Positions 1-12,332 of a DNA stretch of 64,000 nucleotides are shown here, piece after piece. The first letter of the stretch is position 1; each line of letters opens with the position of its first letter. The stretch is from Eutreptiella sp. 'Long Island Sound 2002' (taxonomy: Eukaryota; Euglenozoa; Euglenophyceae; Eutreptiales; Eutreptiaceae). A model generated the notes under the pieces. It saw nothing but the letters and a program-made list of their open reading frames with translations, ran no database searches and was not told where the DNA came from. A program made the position numbers and the translations under genes. The stretch is from the NCBI GenBank assembly GCA_964036045.1, contig OZ038378.1, positions 166,703,963 to 166,767,962 on the forward strand, in the 5' to 3' direction.

Positions 1-69
1 GGCCCCCCACCCCCTCCCCCCCCCCCCCCCCGCAGAGCACCACACGGCACTGCCCACGGCACGGCACTG

Positions 70-2153
70 ATGCACCAGGAGGTAGTGGGAAGGGCGCGCC
101 TGCCACCACGCATGCCTACCAGAGTAACAGTAATGGCAGACTCCGATGGGTCCCTCGGGCGGGACGACCGCCACCACCGCCGGTCCCGCTCCCGCTCCCC
201 CGTCTCCTCCCCAGAGTGGACGGGGGAGACCCTCGCGGAGCGCGAGGAGCGGAGGCTGGCGGAGGCGGCGGTGGTCAGACCGCCGCCGCCGGCCCGGGAA
301 CCTGGGCCAGCCGAGACGGCCGCCCCCGCCGCCCAAGCGGCCAGCCCCGCCGCCCCGCCCCGCCCTGACGCGCAGGAGGCGGAGACCGCGGCGAGCCACG
401 CCGCGGCCCCGGCCGCGGCCCCCGGCACGCAGCCGGCAAGGGGGGCAGCCCCGGCGCAGGAGCCCGACGCGTCGCCGAGGGCTGCCGCAGCCGCGCAGGA
501 GAGCAAGCAGGGCGCGAGAGGGGTTGCGACGGACCCCGCACGGGCCGTGGGCGCCTCGCAGGCGGCCGCCGTGGCAGCAGAGAAGACCGAGGAGGATGTG
601 CGAGAGTCTGCGACCGCGGCCACGGGCGCCTCGTCGGCGGCCGCCACGGCAGCGAAGGAGAGTGCGGAGGGCGCGAGAGGGGCTGCGGCCCCTGGCACGC
701 CGCGCAAGCGGGGGAAGAACCCCGCACGGGCCGCGGACGCCTCGCCGGCGGCCGCCGCAGCAGCAGCAGTGGGCAGGGAGAGCGCGAAGTACCGCGCCCA
801 CGCCAACCCCGCCCACACCCACACCAGCCCCCCCAAGCCGTACCCCCCCAAGCCCTTCCCCCCGGGGCGGGAGCGGCACGACCGCCCCCCGAAGCGCGAG
901 CGCTCACCGCCGGGCGTCACGCTGCCGCAACTGCAAAAGCAGCGGGACGCCCGGCGAGTGGTCCAGGAAGGGCGCAGCGGCGAGGGGGAGGGGAGCGGCG
1001 GACGGCGTGACAGGCAGGGGGCAGGGGAGGGGTCGGGGCACGGGAAGGGCGCGCGGGAGCGCGGGCAGGAGGCCCAGGTGCAGGGGACGGAGCGAGGGGT
1101 GGTGGGAGAGCGAGCGGGCCGGGGCGTGGTGGACGAGAGGCGGGACCCGCGACTCGGGCAGGGGGTCGGGGAGGGGCCAGGGCACGGGAAGGGTGGTCAG
1201 GGGCGCGGGAAGGGCACCCAGGCGCAGGGGGCTGGACAAGGGGGGATGGAAGAGCGAGCGGGCCGGGGTGTGGGGGACGAGAGGCGGGACCCGCGACACG
1301 GGCACGGGACCGGAAAGGGGCCCAGGGGCAAGGGCAAGGGCAAGGGCAAGGGCCCCAAGGGACAGGAGGGACGGGGCACAGGAGCCCAGGGGGGAGTGCG
1401 GGGCGAGGGGAGGGGGGCAGAGGGCGGAGCACCCCCGCAGCCGGAAGTGCAGCCGGTGAGGTGCATCCCCCCCGGCATCCAACAGATGCCGGCGCACCAC
1501 ACCTACCACCACCACCACCACCACCACCACCACCTCTACAACATCGACCCTGACGCCGGCGAGCTCATCCCCCCCCAACCCCCACGACACCAGCACCAGC
1601 AAGCCCCCCCCGCGCCGAGAGCGGAGCCGGCGCGGATGGCCTCGGCGGAGGGGGGACGGGGCGTGGCATCGGCGCCGCAGGTGCAGGAGCAGCGAGGGGG
1701 CCGGCACAGGGGGCGGAGGAGAGCCGGCCGTGGAACGTGGACTGGGGCGCAGTCCCGGACCCGCTGGGGGGGGAGACCCTCCCCCTGGTGGGGGAAGTGT
1801 ACGGGTGGTTGTGCTGGGCCAACCAGGGGACCTCCAGGAGGTCGGAGAACCGGCCCTTTGATGCCGTGCTCCTCCGGAGGGACGGAGGAAACCGAGAGGC
1901 ACCCCCGGGGGGGTGGGCGGCACCAGAGGACCACGAGAGGGTCCTCAGGTCAGTGATCCGGGCGGCGTGGCCCGACAGGGAGCCGACGTGGCCGGCCTTC
2001 CTGGAGGGGGGAGCGGTGCTCCGCATCACGGATGCGGACGCCAACAACTGGCTCCCCCGGGCTTTGCGTAGCGCCCTCGCCCACTGGCGCTACCGCCGGC
2101 ACAACCCGCCGCCGCCGCAGCCCCAGCCCCCACACAAGCGGCGGCGCAAGTGA
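70..2153 (+). CDS. Low-complexity basic ORF, frameshifted; possible retroelement ORF1
   Basis: An ATG at 70 (alternative ATG at 133) opens a 628-codon frame to 1956 rich in Ala, Pro, Arg, Gly and Ser. It has an early Arg/Ser-rich stretch, repeated Gly-Arg-Glu modules, a run of Gly-Lys pairs near 1325-1350, and a His tract near 1505-1535. The more protein-like C-terminal part is in another frame, about 1701-2153, reading ...EESRPWNVDWGAV... and ending in a basic HKRRRK tail. The frames overlap next to a G run near 1695, so a one-base homopolymer indel (real or sequencing) most simply links them. The composition suggests a nucleic-acid-binding, gag/ORF1-like protein. No reverse transcriptase, zinc knuckle or other domain is visible, so the family is not identified. 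Confidence 0.4.
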
Positions 2154-2214
2154 AGGCCCAGACGGCGGGCGCGGGAGGGGGGGATGGGCCCCCTGACCCA
2201 CGCCCCCCCCACGG

Positions 2215-4345
2215 TATGGCACGACGTGCGGGGACGCGCCGCCACCCACGGAAGGGAGTGCGGGGGTGCCAAGCGCGGGGAGGAACCGGCTGCCCCGCAA
2301 CCTGCTAACCACTGACCGCTAACCATCAACCACCCCCGGCCGGCCGGCGCCGCGCGGCAACGGCCGGGGAGGTGAGGGCCCCGGCGAGGGCCTGCGCGGG
2401 CATCCAGCTCTCGATAGGGGGGGCGGGAGACGGGCGCGACCCCCTGGCCGATGGTTGGCCCCCGGGACCAGGGCCGCCATGCCGCCCCCGCCCCCCCCCC
2501 CCCCCACAGCCGACGAGAGGCATCACCAGGGGGCCAAAGGGCCCCCCCCAACCCACCCCCCCCCCCCCCCCCGCACAGACCCGGGGGCGGGCGGGGGGCG
2601 GCCCCCCCATCCCCCCCCCCCCCCCCCCCGCACCCACCGCAGCAGGGGCGCCACAGGCGCGGCCCTCCGCCCCCCCAGGGCCGGGGGGGCGCCCCCCCCT
2701 CAGGGGGAACGGCGGCTGGGCCTGCTCCCGCGAACCCACGCCGGCGTGCCGGGGCAACGCGCACGACGGAGCAGGAAGGAGGCCGCACCCCACATGACCC
2801 TCCCGTAACCACCGCCCGCCCCGAGGTGACGGAGGGAGGGTGTCAAGTCAGATGGGGCCCCCAGGGGGGCGGTCCACGGGCGGCCCCTCACCCCCCCCAC
2901 CACGGGGCGGCACTTCAGCCCCGACCGCAAGCGCGCGCCGGAAGGGAGCGCACCGGCGACGCGGAGAGAGCCAGGAAGGAGTACCACAGGCCGCCGCCTG
3001 GAGCGAGAGCAGGGAGGCCGCGGCGCGACACCCCCCCCCCCCCCCCCCGCCCCCCCACCGGCCCGCCGGCCGCAGGGGCCCCGGCCCCCACCCCCCGAGG
3101 CTGAAGGGACGGACCCCCCCGCCCGGGAGGGGAGCCGGGGAGTGACCCGCCCCGACGCCCCAGCCGCCGGCTCCAATGGGGGCCGCGAAGAGCATGTGGG
3201 CCCACGCCTGCGCACCGGGACGCCGCGCAGATCATACCCAGAGAAGCCGGGTGGGCGCGAACCGGAATGGTATGGGTGGCCACGCCCCCCATGGACAGCA
3301 CGACGCCAAGGGACGCCCGCTTTGTTGCCTACCCGGGGAAAGCGGCCCCGCAACCCGCTAACCACTGACCGCTGACCCTCACGACCACCCCCGGCCGGCC
3401 AGCGCCGCGCGGCAACGGCCGGGAGGTGAGGGGCCCCAGGGAGGGACTGCGTGGGGATCCGGCACACGGTAGAGGGGGGCGGGGGAAGGGCGCGACCCCC
3501 CTGGCCGATGGCTGGCCCCCGGGGCCGGGACCGCCAAGCCGCCCTCCCCCCCCCCCTTTTCTGGCCGACAGGGGGCATCGCCAGGGAACCGAAGGACCCC
3601 CCCCACTCCCCCCCCCCCCCCCCCCTCCCACACAGGCCCGAGAGCGAGCGGGGTGGCGCCCCCCCCCCACCCCCCCCGCACCCACCCCAGCTGGGGAGCC
3701 ACAGGCGCGGCCCTCCGCCCCCCCAGGGCCGGGGGGGCGCCCCCACCCACAGGAGGAACGGCGACACGGTAAGGGCAGCGGCGGCTGGACCTACCCCCAC
3801 GAACCCACACCGGCGTGCCGGAGCAACGCGCACAACGGAACACGAAGGAGGCCGCGCCCCACATGACCCTCCCGTGACCACAGCCCACTCCGAGGGGACA
3901 GAGGGGGGGTTTGCAGGTCAGCCGGGGCCCCCAGGGGAGCGGTCCACGGGCCGCCCCTCACCCCCCCCCGCCCCGGGGCGGCACTTCAGCCCCGACCGCA
4001 CGCGCGCGCCGGAGGGGAGGGCCAGAAAGGGGTACCGCAGGCCGCCGCCCGGAACGAGAGCGGGGAGGCCGCAGCGCGACACCCCCCCCGAGGCAAGGGG
4101 ATTGGACCCCCCCCACCCGAGAGGGGCACCGGAGTGCGACCCGCCCCCCCGCCCCGGCCGACGGCCCACACGGGGGCCGCGAGGAACAAGCGGGCCCACG
4201 CCTGCGCACCGGGACGCCACACAGATCGTACCCGGAGAGGCTGGGTGAACACGAACCGGAGTGGTATGGGGGGCCACGCCCCCCATGGACAGCGCAACGC
4301 CAGTGACGCCCGCTTTGTTGCCTGCCCAGGGAAGGCAGAGGGACG
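2215..4345 (+). repeat. About 1-kb tandem repeats
   Basis: Recurrent blocks show tandem duplication. The segment CCCCGCAAC(C)TGCTAACCACTGACC at about 2293 recurs at about 3349 (offset about 1,056). GGTATGGGTGGCCACGCC at about 3268 recurs at about 4264 (offset about 996). Between them the same order of C-tracts and CCGGCCGGCC segments is repeated. There are two full units and a partial third, diverged by point changes and homopolymer length. They lie directly downstream of the basic ORF and could be the 3' untranslated part of a retroelement or a satellite. Confidence 0.65.
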
Positions 4346-4589
4346 GAAAGAGGCAGAGCGACCCCCCGCCCTACAGTCAGTCGGCGACCCGGTGGTGCTA
4401 CTGCCCGCCTCTTACCCCTGTGCACGTCAGTCGGCGATCCAACGCACCCCACCCAGCCCCCTCCCCTGTCCCGACCCCGTGCGCGTGGACTGAGGCCTCC
4501 CGGCACGCGCAACACGCTTCACGGCGCACAGCCCCACCCACAGGACAGGATTCGTAGCCGACGACACCCCTCAGTGGCGTAAGAGACTC

Positions 4590-4665
4590 CCGCGGCCCAG
4601 TAGTGAGAGCGTCGGTCTTCAATCGTCCAGTGCGGGGGTTCGATCCCGGGCGTTGGTGCTCCTGG
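4590..4665 (+). other. tRNA-like Pol III promoter remnant
   Basis: A box A-like segment (AGTAGTGAGAGCG) is followed about 35 bases later by a good box B (GGTTCGATCCC). The loop TCTTCAA between them would give a Glu (TTC) anticodon, but only four of five anticodon-stem pairs form and the acceptor and T stems do not close. This looks like a tRNA pseudogene or SINE head, not a functional tRNA. A second isolated box B-like motif (GGGGTTCGAACC) is at about 4912. Confidence 0.35.
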
Positions 4666-6190
4666 GATCCCTGCACGTAGAGCTCTCTAGTTGGCGACGT
4701 GGGAACCACCCCCCCCTCCAGCAACTCGCGCCACCACCGATACCGGTGGATCGGGTGGAGGTCTCGTTCGTTTTACCCCCCACCCAAGAAAAACAAAACA
4801 CATGGGAACCACCCACCCCTGCAGCAGTGCGCACCGTCACCTGTACTCAAACAGGTCGATGGGAGGCCTCGCCCGGTATTCGAAGGGATCGGTGGGAGAC
4901 CACCGATCCCGGGGTTCGAACCAGCTCCTTCACGGCGTGCGCCTGGTGCGCTACCTCCGGGGTGGCTGCCTTCTGAGATACACCGGCACCCGGGTCACAG
5001 AACAAACGCGCCCGCAACCCCCTCCCCCTGTACTAAGAGTAAGCCCGCGGTAGGGCTGCCCGGGACATTGGAGCACCACTCCAGCCACGGTCACCCCAAC
5101 CCCCCCACGCATCCCGCAGGGCGAAGCTCCGTGCGCATCAGGCACGACATGAGAATCCGGCGGGCCGGCGCCTGGACACCAAGACGACACCTCTCTTCCC
5201 CCCCGCGAGAACGGAGCGGGGCCCCCACAACCGCACGCCCGCAACGCAGACCCCGACAGCCCACCTAGTGGACGGGCAGAGGAGGGAAGAGGGACGCCCC
5301 ACGCCCCACGCAATGGACGAAGGCACCCCCCCGGGGACGCCCAGCCGCCGCCCCCGCAACCCCAAGCCAAGTAGGGGGGAACCGGGACCGGACCGCCCCC
5401 CCCCCAAGCACGCCAGACGGAGCACGGGACCGGGGCAGGACACGCGGAGGGGCACGGACCACATGGAACGGCCCTACCAGCGCCCAGTGCCGGGACCACG
5501 CGAGATGCGCGCGCCACACCACCCAGCGGGGAGCGGACACCGCGAGAGCGCGAGCGCACACACACGAAAAAGACACGCGGGGACCACCAGAAGGGCAACC
5601 GGACCGAGCGCGCGGAACGCACAGACCACATGGAATGGCGTACCAGCGAGCGAGGATAAGGGACACCCGGACGGGACGGCCCGCCACACGCAACGCGGGA
5701 TACGCGGGGCGGGAAGGGGGAAGAAGGGGACACACAACACCAGGTACCGGCCCGAACCCCCCCGAACCGGCCGCGAGCGCCGCGCACACACAGACGGGAC
5801 ACTGCACCCGCCAAGGCAGTAGTGGCGCACAGCGCCACGCCCCAACCCCTAGGCTAGGCAGCCACCGCGCCAGCCCAAGGGGGTCCCACTGGCGACAAGC
5901 CAGTAGCACGGGCCCGGCGGCGCCGGTGCCCCGGGCGACCACGCATTAGGGGGGCGACGCAGTGGGTAAGCGCCCGCGGCCACGGCTGCGAATTGATGCA
6001 CTGACCGGGGAGTGGCGAAACGGGGACGCCGGGGAAGGACGGGGCTCCGAGCTCTGTGAACCCGGGGGACTCCGCCACCAGGCAGGAGGTGCGTCTTGGA
6101 GGGCCCCCCACTAGGACCCGGTGGGGAGGATATCACCTGGCCCGACCAGGTGGCCCCCCGGGGCCGAAAGGCGTCTAGTACCCGCAAAAT

Positions 6191-6211
6191 CAAACCTCAA
6201 ACCTCAAACCT
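6191..6211 (+). repeat. (CAAACCT)3 at edge of GC-rich block
   Basis: Three tandem copies of CAAACCT lie exactly where the GC-rich block gives way to normal DNA. Short 3'-terminal tandem repeats are typical of some non-LTR retrotransposons, so this may mark an element end; that is inference. Confidence 0.6.
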
Positions 6212-7884
6212 CGTTGAGAACATTGAGGGGCAGCTACTAACCCGTGCTGACACTCTGTCCCAGCGTAAAAAGAAAAACTAATTTCCTTGTGTCAGTCTAC
6301 TGACTGTGTTCTAACCCTACAGGTGCAGTGAGCACTCTTGTGCAGATATGCCTGTGTATATGTGTAAGAGCAGTTGTCACAGTTGCCCCGCATTGCATCG
6401 CATGACAGGAACGTCAGCACCCCCGTGACAACCACTCCCTGGCCGAAGGCCATTGGTTTTTCACAAAACATTGTTTACGGAGCACTGCAGTGACCCTGTC
6501 TGTGCCCTGCAGTCCCATGCCTATGGTTTCCAGCGTGGACCAGGTGGCCGCTTATCAGGTTTGCAGCCACCCAGCGAGTGTATGCCTTGTTGACCATGTG
6601 TTGCATGGGGACTGCCCTGATGTAATGACCTACGGGAGCCAACGAAGAACGGTGGCTTACTACACCAGGGGGGAATGACAAGCAAGGTGTTATGAGGCAA
6701 GGTGTGTCTTCCCTCCTTGGGGACAAGCGAGCCCACAGTTAGGACCCCTAACTGGTCCAGACCCATGGGGTTCTACCCTTCCTTACAGGGGTTACCATAC
6801 CCCTAAGAGTGCTACGTATGTCTGTGTGTGTCTCACTTCTCTCCCCGGCGTGGCTCCCGGAGACCGGGCTTCGCTGACGTCGGACCGAAGGTCCTAATTA
6901 GGTACTATTACCACACCTATGTCGCCCAATTTCTGTGCTGGCGCCTATCCTTGGCGGACGTCGGCAAAAGCCCTACCTACTAGAGGGGAGGAGTGGCCAA
7001 GTGTGCTAAGGGCATACAAAACGCCCATTTTTGCTAAAGGCCAAAAGCTAACGCACTCCCCTGCCCACGTGGAAAAGCACGCGGGACAGGAGACACCACT
7101 ACACTACACACACTAACGCCAGCACCGGCCTTCGAAGGCAGGGTGAGCACTCATCACTTGCACTCAACTCCTGCCAGGCCTGCTCTCCCTAACTTCCACA
7201 CACGCTACTTGGAGTTGCTGTCAAAGATGTCACGGGTCCTACTGACCCTCCTGTGAGAAAGCAAGAGAGCACAACGCTACTAAGCAACTGTGGCCTAACA
7301 GGGACGCCACTACGCGTTTCGCTGTCAGGGCTTGGAGGGAAGGAGTGCTCATAATGCGTGCACAGCGTGTATGTCGATGAGGTCAGACTGCACTCGCCAC
7401 TCCTGGCTGAGTTGCAGTTATTTGTTTGTGTGATCTGCGCACCATATTTTAGCGCTGCTCAAAGAGACTGCACCAATCGCCCTTACCTTCCCAGCTGTAA
7501 AGCAATGGCAGATGGCCTGGGTTTGCGGCTGAGGAACCAAGACTACCTCCCCGTATTATACGCTTCTCAGGTAGCCCTATAATACACTGTCCTCAAACCC
7601 AAGTGCAAGCAAGCAAGCTTAAGGAGCTCCACCCGTTCTCTTATAGAACGTGGGGTGGAGCCCCTGGGTAGCCTAAACAAGAGTTTTACCGTGCGCAATA
7701 TGCGTGGCCTACCCTTTGATGCGCCATATGCATGCACAGGTATGCACAATTATTCCCGTTCCTTTTTCTGTTACCTAATCTTACCCAACTTAACCAATCA
7801 CAGCGTGACTTAACCAGGAGGTGAGCTCCTCCTGGGCTTACCTACCTTACTCACCACGCATCATGTGAATGCCGAGGAAGACAC

Positions 7885-8052
7885 GAGCGCAAAACAACCC
7901 TAAGCGCTTAAACAACCCTACGGCGAACTATAAACAACCCTAAGCGATTAATGCATTGTGTGTCATGCATGCTCTTTGGACTTTGTTTCTTGCAGAGAAA
8001 AGAGAGAGAGTGGCGCACTGCACAGCGCAAAACAAACCTAAGCGCTTTAAGT
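7885..8052 (+). repeat. Dispersed AAACAACCCTAAGCG repeat
   Basis: Copies of AAACAACCCTA(A/C)GCG occur at about 7892, 7910 and 7932, and a variant (AAACAAACCTAAGCGC) at about 8030. They are separated by unrelated bases and contain CCCTAA, but are not a telomeric array. Confidence 0.5.
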
Positions 8053-8802
8053 TACCCTATTTTAGCGCTACGGCAACACGAAACACGAGCAGGCACTTTC
8101 TTTTCTTACCTGTGAAGAGAGGATAAGGGTGGATTGGGACACAGGGAAAGCGACACAGCGTCCGAATGCCTAAATTAGGCACATGCACAGCGCATATTCT
8201 AACCCTATGTGCGCGCTGCGCGCTCCATTCGCTTCGCATACCTTTCATTTCTGTTTTGACCTGTGCAGAGCAAAGGAGAGGAGCGCCCGAACCCCCAACA
8301 AACACAGCGGTGACAACCCTAACGTTTTATCGAAGCAACCAACACGAACGCAATGCATGCGTGTGAAATGACACTGGCATACCTGAGAGGTGGGTTGTCC
8401 ACCTGCTCTGTGGTGTAGGTTCGTTTGCAATACTTTTCCCTAAAGTTTATAAAAATTTTGATGCAACTATGCAAAAATTTCTTTTAGAACTTTAAAAATC
8501 ATGCCTCATACCTTCTTTTTCTAGAGCCGTTTACGCTTGCGCAACCCTTTTTCTTGAGTCCGCTTCTGTTGCGCTTGACTGCGACTTTAGATTTTGTGTA
8601 AAAATGACAATTACTCGCGTTGTTTCGTCCATTTTTAGCGATTTGACTTCTTAAATTGCTACACCTTTCGCTAAACCACAGGATTCACTCCCTGTTGGTT
8701 CCATTTTCTATTTTTCTCAGCTCCTGGAGATTTGTGTCCTCCATTGGGAGTATTGCTCCGCCCTGGCCCTTGGTCAGGACGTTTACGGAATTGCTGTTTA
8801 TA

Positions 8803-8893
8803 CATCGATAGCCGTTCGCATTAGAGCGTTCGACTGTACCCTAGTCGGCAAGCATGTGTGCTCTAGGGAGGGAGTCCTGGGTTCAAACCCCAC
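8803..8893 (+). other. tRNA-like sequence (SINE-like)
   Basis: A segment with a box A-like GCATTAGAGCGTTCGACT and a clear box B (GGGTTCAAACCCC) sits in AT-rich DNA. The spacing would fit a tRNA with a long variable arm, but I cannot close an acceptor stem, so a SINE or tRNA pseudogene is more likely. Confidence 0.3.
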
Positions 8894-9546
8894 TACCCCC
8901 AAATTTTTGCCCAAAAGTTTTCGCCGCACGCTGGCGAGTTTTGAGGAATGCCCCATCTAAGGGACATCATTCACGGTACATTACACAGTTTTTCAAGGGT
9001 ACGTACATTGTGATAGGCTTCTATGAACTGATGGGAATGTTTTTGGTAGGTTTAATGCATTTTCTGAGGTAATTTTGGGGATATTTGAGCCTTTTTCCTT
9101 GGTCCTACTAGCTTGATCAACTAGTACTCCAAGGGGGATTAAGAAAAAGACACTGCCATGTCTTTCTTGGAGGGCTTGATCCAGGCCAAGCCCCCCTTAA
9201 AACCCTTTTGTTGATGCCAGGGCTTACTAAGTATTTTTATCACTCTTTGGAGGCTTAAAGTACACTTTTTCAAAGTAACTAGGGTTATAACCCTAGCCCC
9301 CCATGAAGTTCACCCCTACCACTCAACTGAGCGGAGGTATCTTCCTTCATGGAGGTTATACCAGAATAAAATAGGCACTTCATGCCTAAGGCCTTGGAGG
9401 TTAAGCCTAGTGGTCTCCCACCCCAAGACCCCTATACTCAATTGTTTCTACCACTTATTGTGGTTCTACTTTTTAACTGTTTCTGAATTCAGTTGCTTGG
9501 CCAAGTCATAATCTGTGTCTGGCCTAACTCCTTTGCCCCATATTCC

Positions 9547-10376
9547 TCACCAACTCCATTTCATCCAAAAGAATGCACATGAAGTGCTTGGGGCTAATTG
9601 GGAGGCCAAAGTCATGCCAGTTTGCATATAAAAATCATTTGTTTTATCCTTTTGTGATTGAATCTTTGTATTTATACCTGCTTTGTCTATCTGCAGCCCT
9701 TCTGTGTTACACTGGATTTCAAAACTATTCATTGATTCGATCCACATCCTGTTCTTGCTCTACTTGCTGCTTTGGTTTGGGTTTTCAACTTCAAAACCTG
9801 CATGATTTCATCAAAATATCTAGGGCACTAATCAAGGACATCTTTCTTTGAGTTTTGCAACACTGGTTGTGCAAATTGACCGTCCAGCGAAAAAAATGTG
9901 CAAAAGAACTTTCGTTTTCCATTTGCTTCGGTTGTAATGAACTTTTGCTTAGTCTAACAAACAATTTCATATTCGTTACTTGACAAGAATTTTGTGTATT
10001 CAAATGGGAAAAATCAAAGTAGCCAATTCACGCGCTAGCTTTCAAAGAACAAAAAAAAGTAACAAACAGAAGCTGTTGAACCCAATATCATCACAGGCAG
10101 ATTTCACGCAAAACACTGGCGAATTATAAGTGATCGGTTTAGATTACAGATGAGAACACGGGTGGTTAGCCTTCTCACTATTTCAAGTGTACCTATCCCT
10201 TCACCACATAAAGCTAAAGCAAGTGTTGCAAAATATTTCTCGATGAATTGGTGCATTTGTGGTGGCACCAATTGTTTGTAGAGCAAGCACGGTAGGAGAC
10301 CTAACAATATCTTCTTGTACAACCAAATGCTATACATCCATTTTTCATCTTCCAGAATAAACCTAGCGGCTTCCAA
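9547..10376 (-). pseudogene. Possible decayed coding region, AT-rich
   Basis: Three minus-strand open segments (about 10376-10104, 10003-9791 and 9747-9547) give protein-like translations, such as one beginning EAARFILEDEKWMYSIWLYK. They are interrupted by stops and frame changes in AT-rich DNA unlike the neighbouring genes. I see no recognisable domain. The pattern fits an eroded mobile-element or viral-type ORF, but ordinary AT-rich noise is not excluded. Confidence 0.2.
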
Positions 10377-12332
10377 AATTAGCCAAAATCACTGACTGAA
10401 TCCATTTCGATTACAAAAAGATGGTAACTGTGATTTTTCATGGTGTTGGGCCCCTTCCATTTAGGCTGCTTTTGGGGTCTTGGGGGGGGCAGGGACTCAT
10501 TGACCTACCTAGATTTTTGCCAACACAATTCGTCACAATTGGAAAACCAGAGGGATATCATGCTGTATTTGTTGGATTACGTCAATGTGGCACTTCAGAA
10601 AACCAGTATTTCAATTTGCCATGGCAATTTGCCCTGTGGTATGCGCCACCTAACACCTAAGATCTACAATCAAGAATGTGTATTTGGTGAAAATTGTGTG
10701 ACTGCAGAACTATGCCCAATGCGCAACCAAATATCTGCCTTGGGCATGATGTCTCACGTGGAAATGATACAGAATTGTGGGAAACCACACTTGCGACTAT
10801 GGACTGTTCTTTCGTCAGATCTCTTTGTGAAATGCTGTGCAGTCATGAGTCTTTAACCCCTGTGTCCCAGGTGGTGCATCAAGCATCTTCAGTTGACGAT
10901 CATTCATACCCCAAGCAAGGCTTTGGTGTGCTGCTCGGGTTTATCACACAACAGGATTTCGTGGTCTTGTGTGATGCCTTGCACTTCCCCCATTATGTCT
11001 GAGTGCAGATGGCAGCCGACATTGTTGGGCAACATGACTATCAAAGCCCGTCCCTGACCTGATCCTCAGCCAGCCTCAATTGAATGGGCACAGGCAAGAT
11101 GATTAAGACCGACATGGGTGGTTTTTTATCTGCACAGGGCAGGAGCACCGCTGCCACATCAAGTGTCTCTTATTGCACAACAGAAGAAAGGCTAGTAGCA
11201 GGGTCACGGTGACAAACTGCAACGTACGGTCCTGTACAAATCAACCAATGGCATCGCATCCAGATCGTGTGTCTCACAGGCAGCAAACCACAGAGGCACA
11301 CGATCACCCCAGAGTCTAAAGGGGTAAACCACAAAATCAAGAAACAAAACAAGTGGGGTGGGGCTTGGGTGCATGCACAGGGGAAATTTAATGGAACAGG
11401 ACCAAACATTCGGGGGTCTGCAAGCACTGGTCAAGCCCTATCATTCAAAACCAGGACACAGCACTAGTACCATCACATTTGATTCTGCCTGGTGAACTCC
11501 ACCACAGGACGTGAGGTGTGCACATCTTGCGGAGGATGCGTATGAACGGAAATGATGTGGGATGTGCATTGGGGAGTTGCAGCACAGTACCTGCACGGTG
11601 TGCAGGTTTTCACACAGTTGACGGAATTTCATGTGGTAGACCCCACAAAAATTGGGGCAAACTGCTCTGCATACAAAGTGTATGTAATGTGTGCGGTCTG
11701 TCAGCAACAGGCGTCTGGGTGCACAATGGCAGGCCAGCAGCACAGGCACCCTGCAGCCTGCTGAACAGGGGAGCAGGGCTTTCAACACACCCAGCAGCCC
11801 TGGTTGCCTGTGCAGTCAGCCAGGGACGGATGGAGGCCACAAAATACTGTTTTTGCACTACGCAGTGGCGTGCAGACATAAACGGGTCATCACGTCGCAG
11901 GACCCCATGCCAAACTTCAAGCCCGGACACAGCTGACATATCAAAGTCCGTGTGCGGCTCGCCGTTGCAGTATATACCAGTATTGAGTGTAGTAATGGTG
12001 CAGTCGAGTGATGGCAGGTTAGGAATGATACATGTGGTGAAGAGGTGTCGTAGTGCAGGGATAATGTATGGGAATAAAAAATGTCATGGTGGCCGCTTGA
12101 ATCACGCAGGGCAGATGCAAATGTTGTTTGTAGAATTGCAGGGCACATTGGGTGGGCCCACGATGTAGCATTACTTTTCAGGCTGGGATCAAAGTGCAGA
12201 GGCGGCGTTTGATCTCTCAGTCGGGAACACACAGCAGGGGCAAGCGTAGTACAAACCACAGGCCACCCTCTGTACTATTGGGAAAACACAAGCAGGCGTT
12301 GCAACGCACAGCGTACACTCGTATCTGCAATA

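Larger units (their letters stand above)
1..6185. other. Extremely GC-rich block with sharp 3' edge
   Basis: Seen directly: this block is dominated by G and C, with many runs of 8-14 C or G, and falls abruptly to ordinary composition at about 6185, just before a short CAAACCT repeat. Most long open frames in it (for example the minus-strand frames at 2700-3881 and 4951-5838) are low-complexity Gly/Pro/Arg/Ala translations expected from GC-rich DNA without stops, so I do not call them genes. The only frame with protein-like parts is the one at 70-2153. The block could be a retroelement or satellite-like insertion; its left end is outside the window. Confidence 0.6.
6290..12330. other. Gene-poor stretch
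   Basis: No convincing gene was seen. Open frames are short, start on non-ATG codons or are mutually overlapping. It holds a small CCCTAA-like repeat patch (7885-8052), a tRNA-like sequence near 8803-8893 and an AT-rich segment (8.4-10.4 kb) with a possible decayed coding region on the minus strand. Confidence 0.5.

Noticed and set aside
4590-4665. Functional tRNA-Glu(TTC)
   Set aside because: The T stem and acceptor stem do not pair; only box B and the anticodon loop look right.
2700-5838. Long minus-strand open frames at 2700-3881 and 4951-5838
   Set aside because: Low-complexity Gly/Pro/Arg/Ala translations with no domain, explained by extreme GC content and tandem repeats.
7885-8052. 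CCCTAA-containing repeats as a telomeric array
   Set aside because: Copies are few, spaced and embedded in a longer GCG-containing unit.
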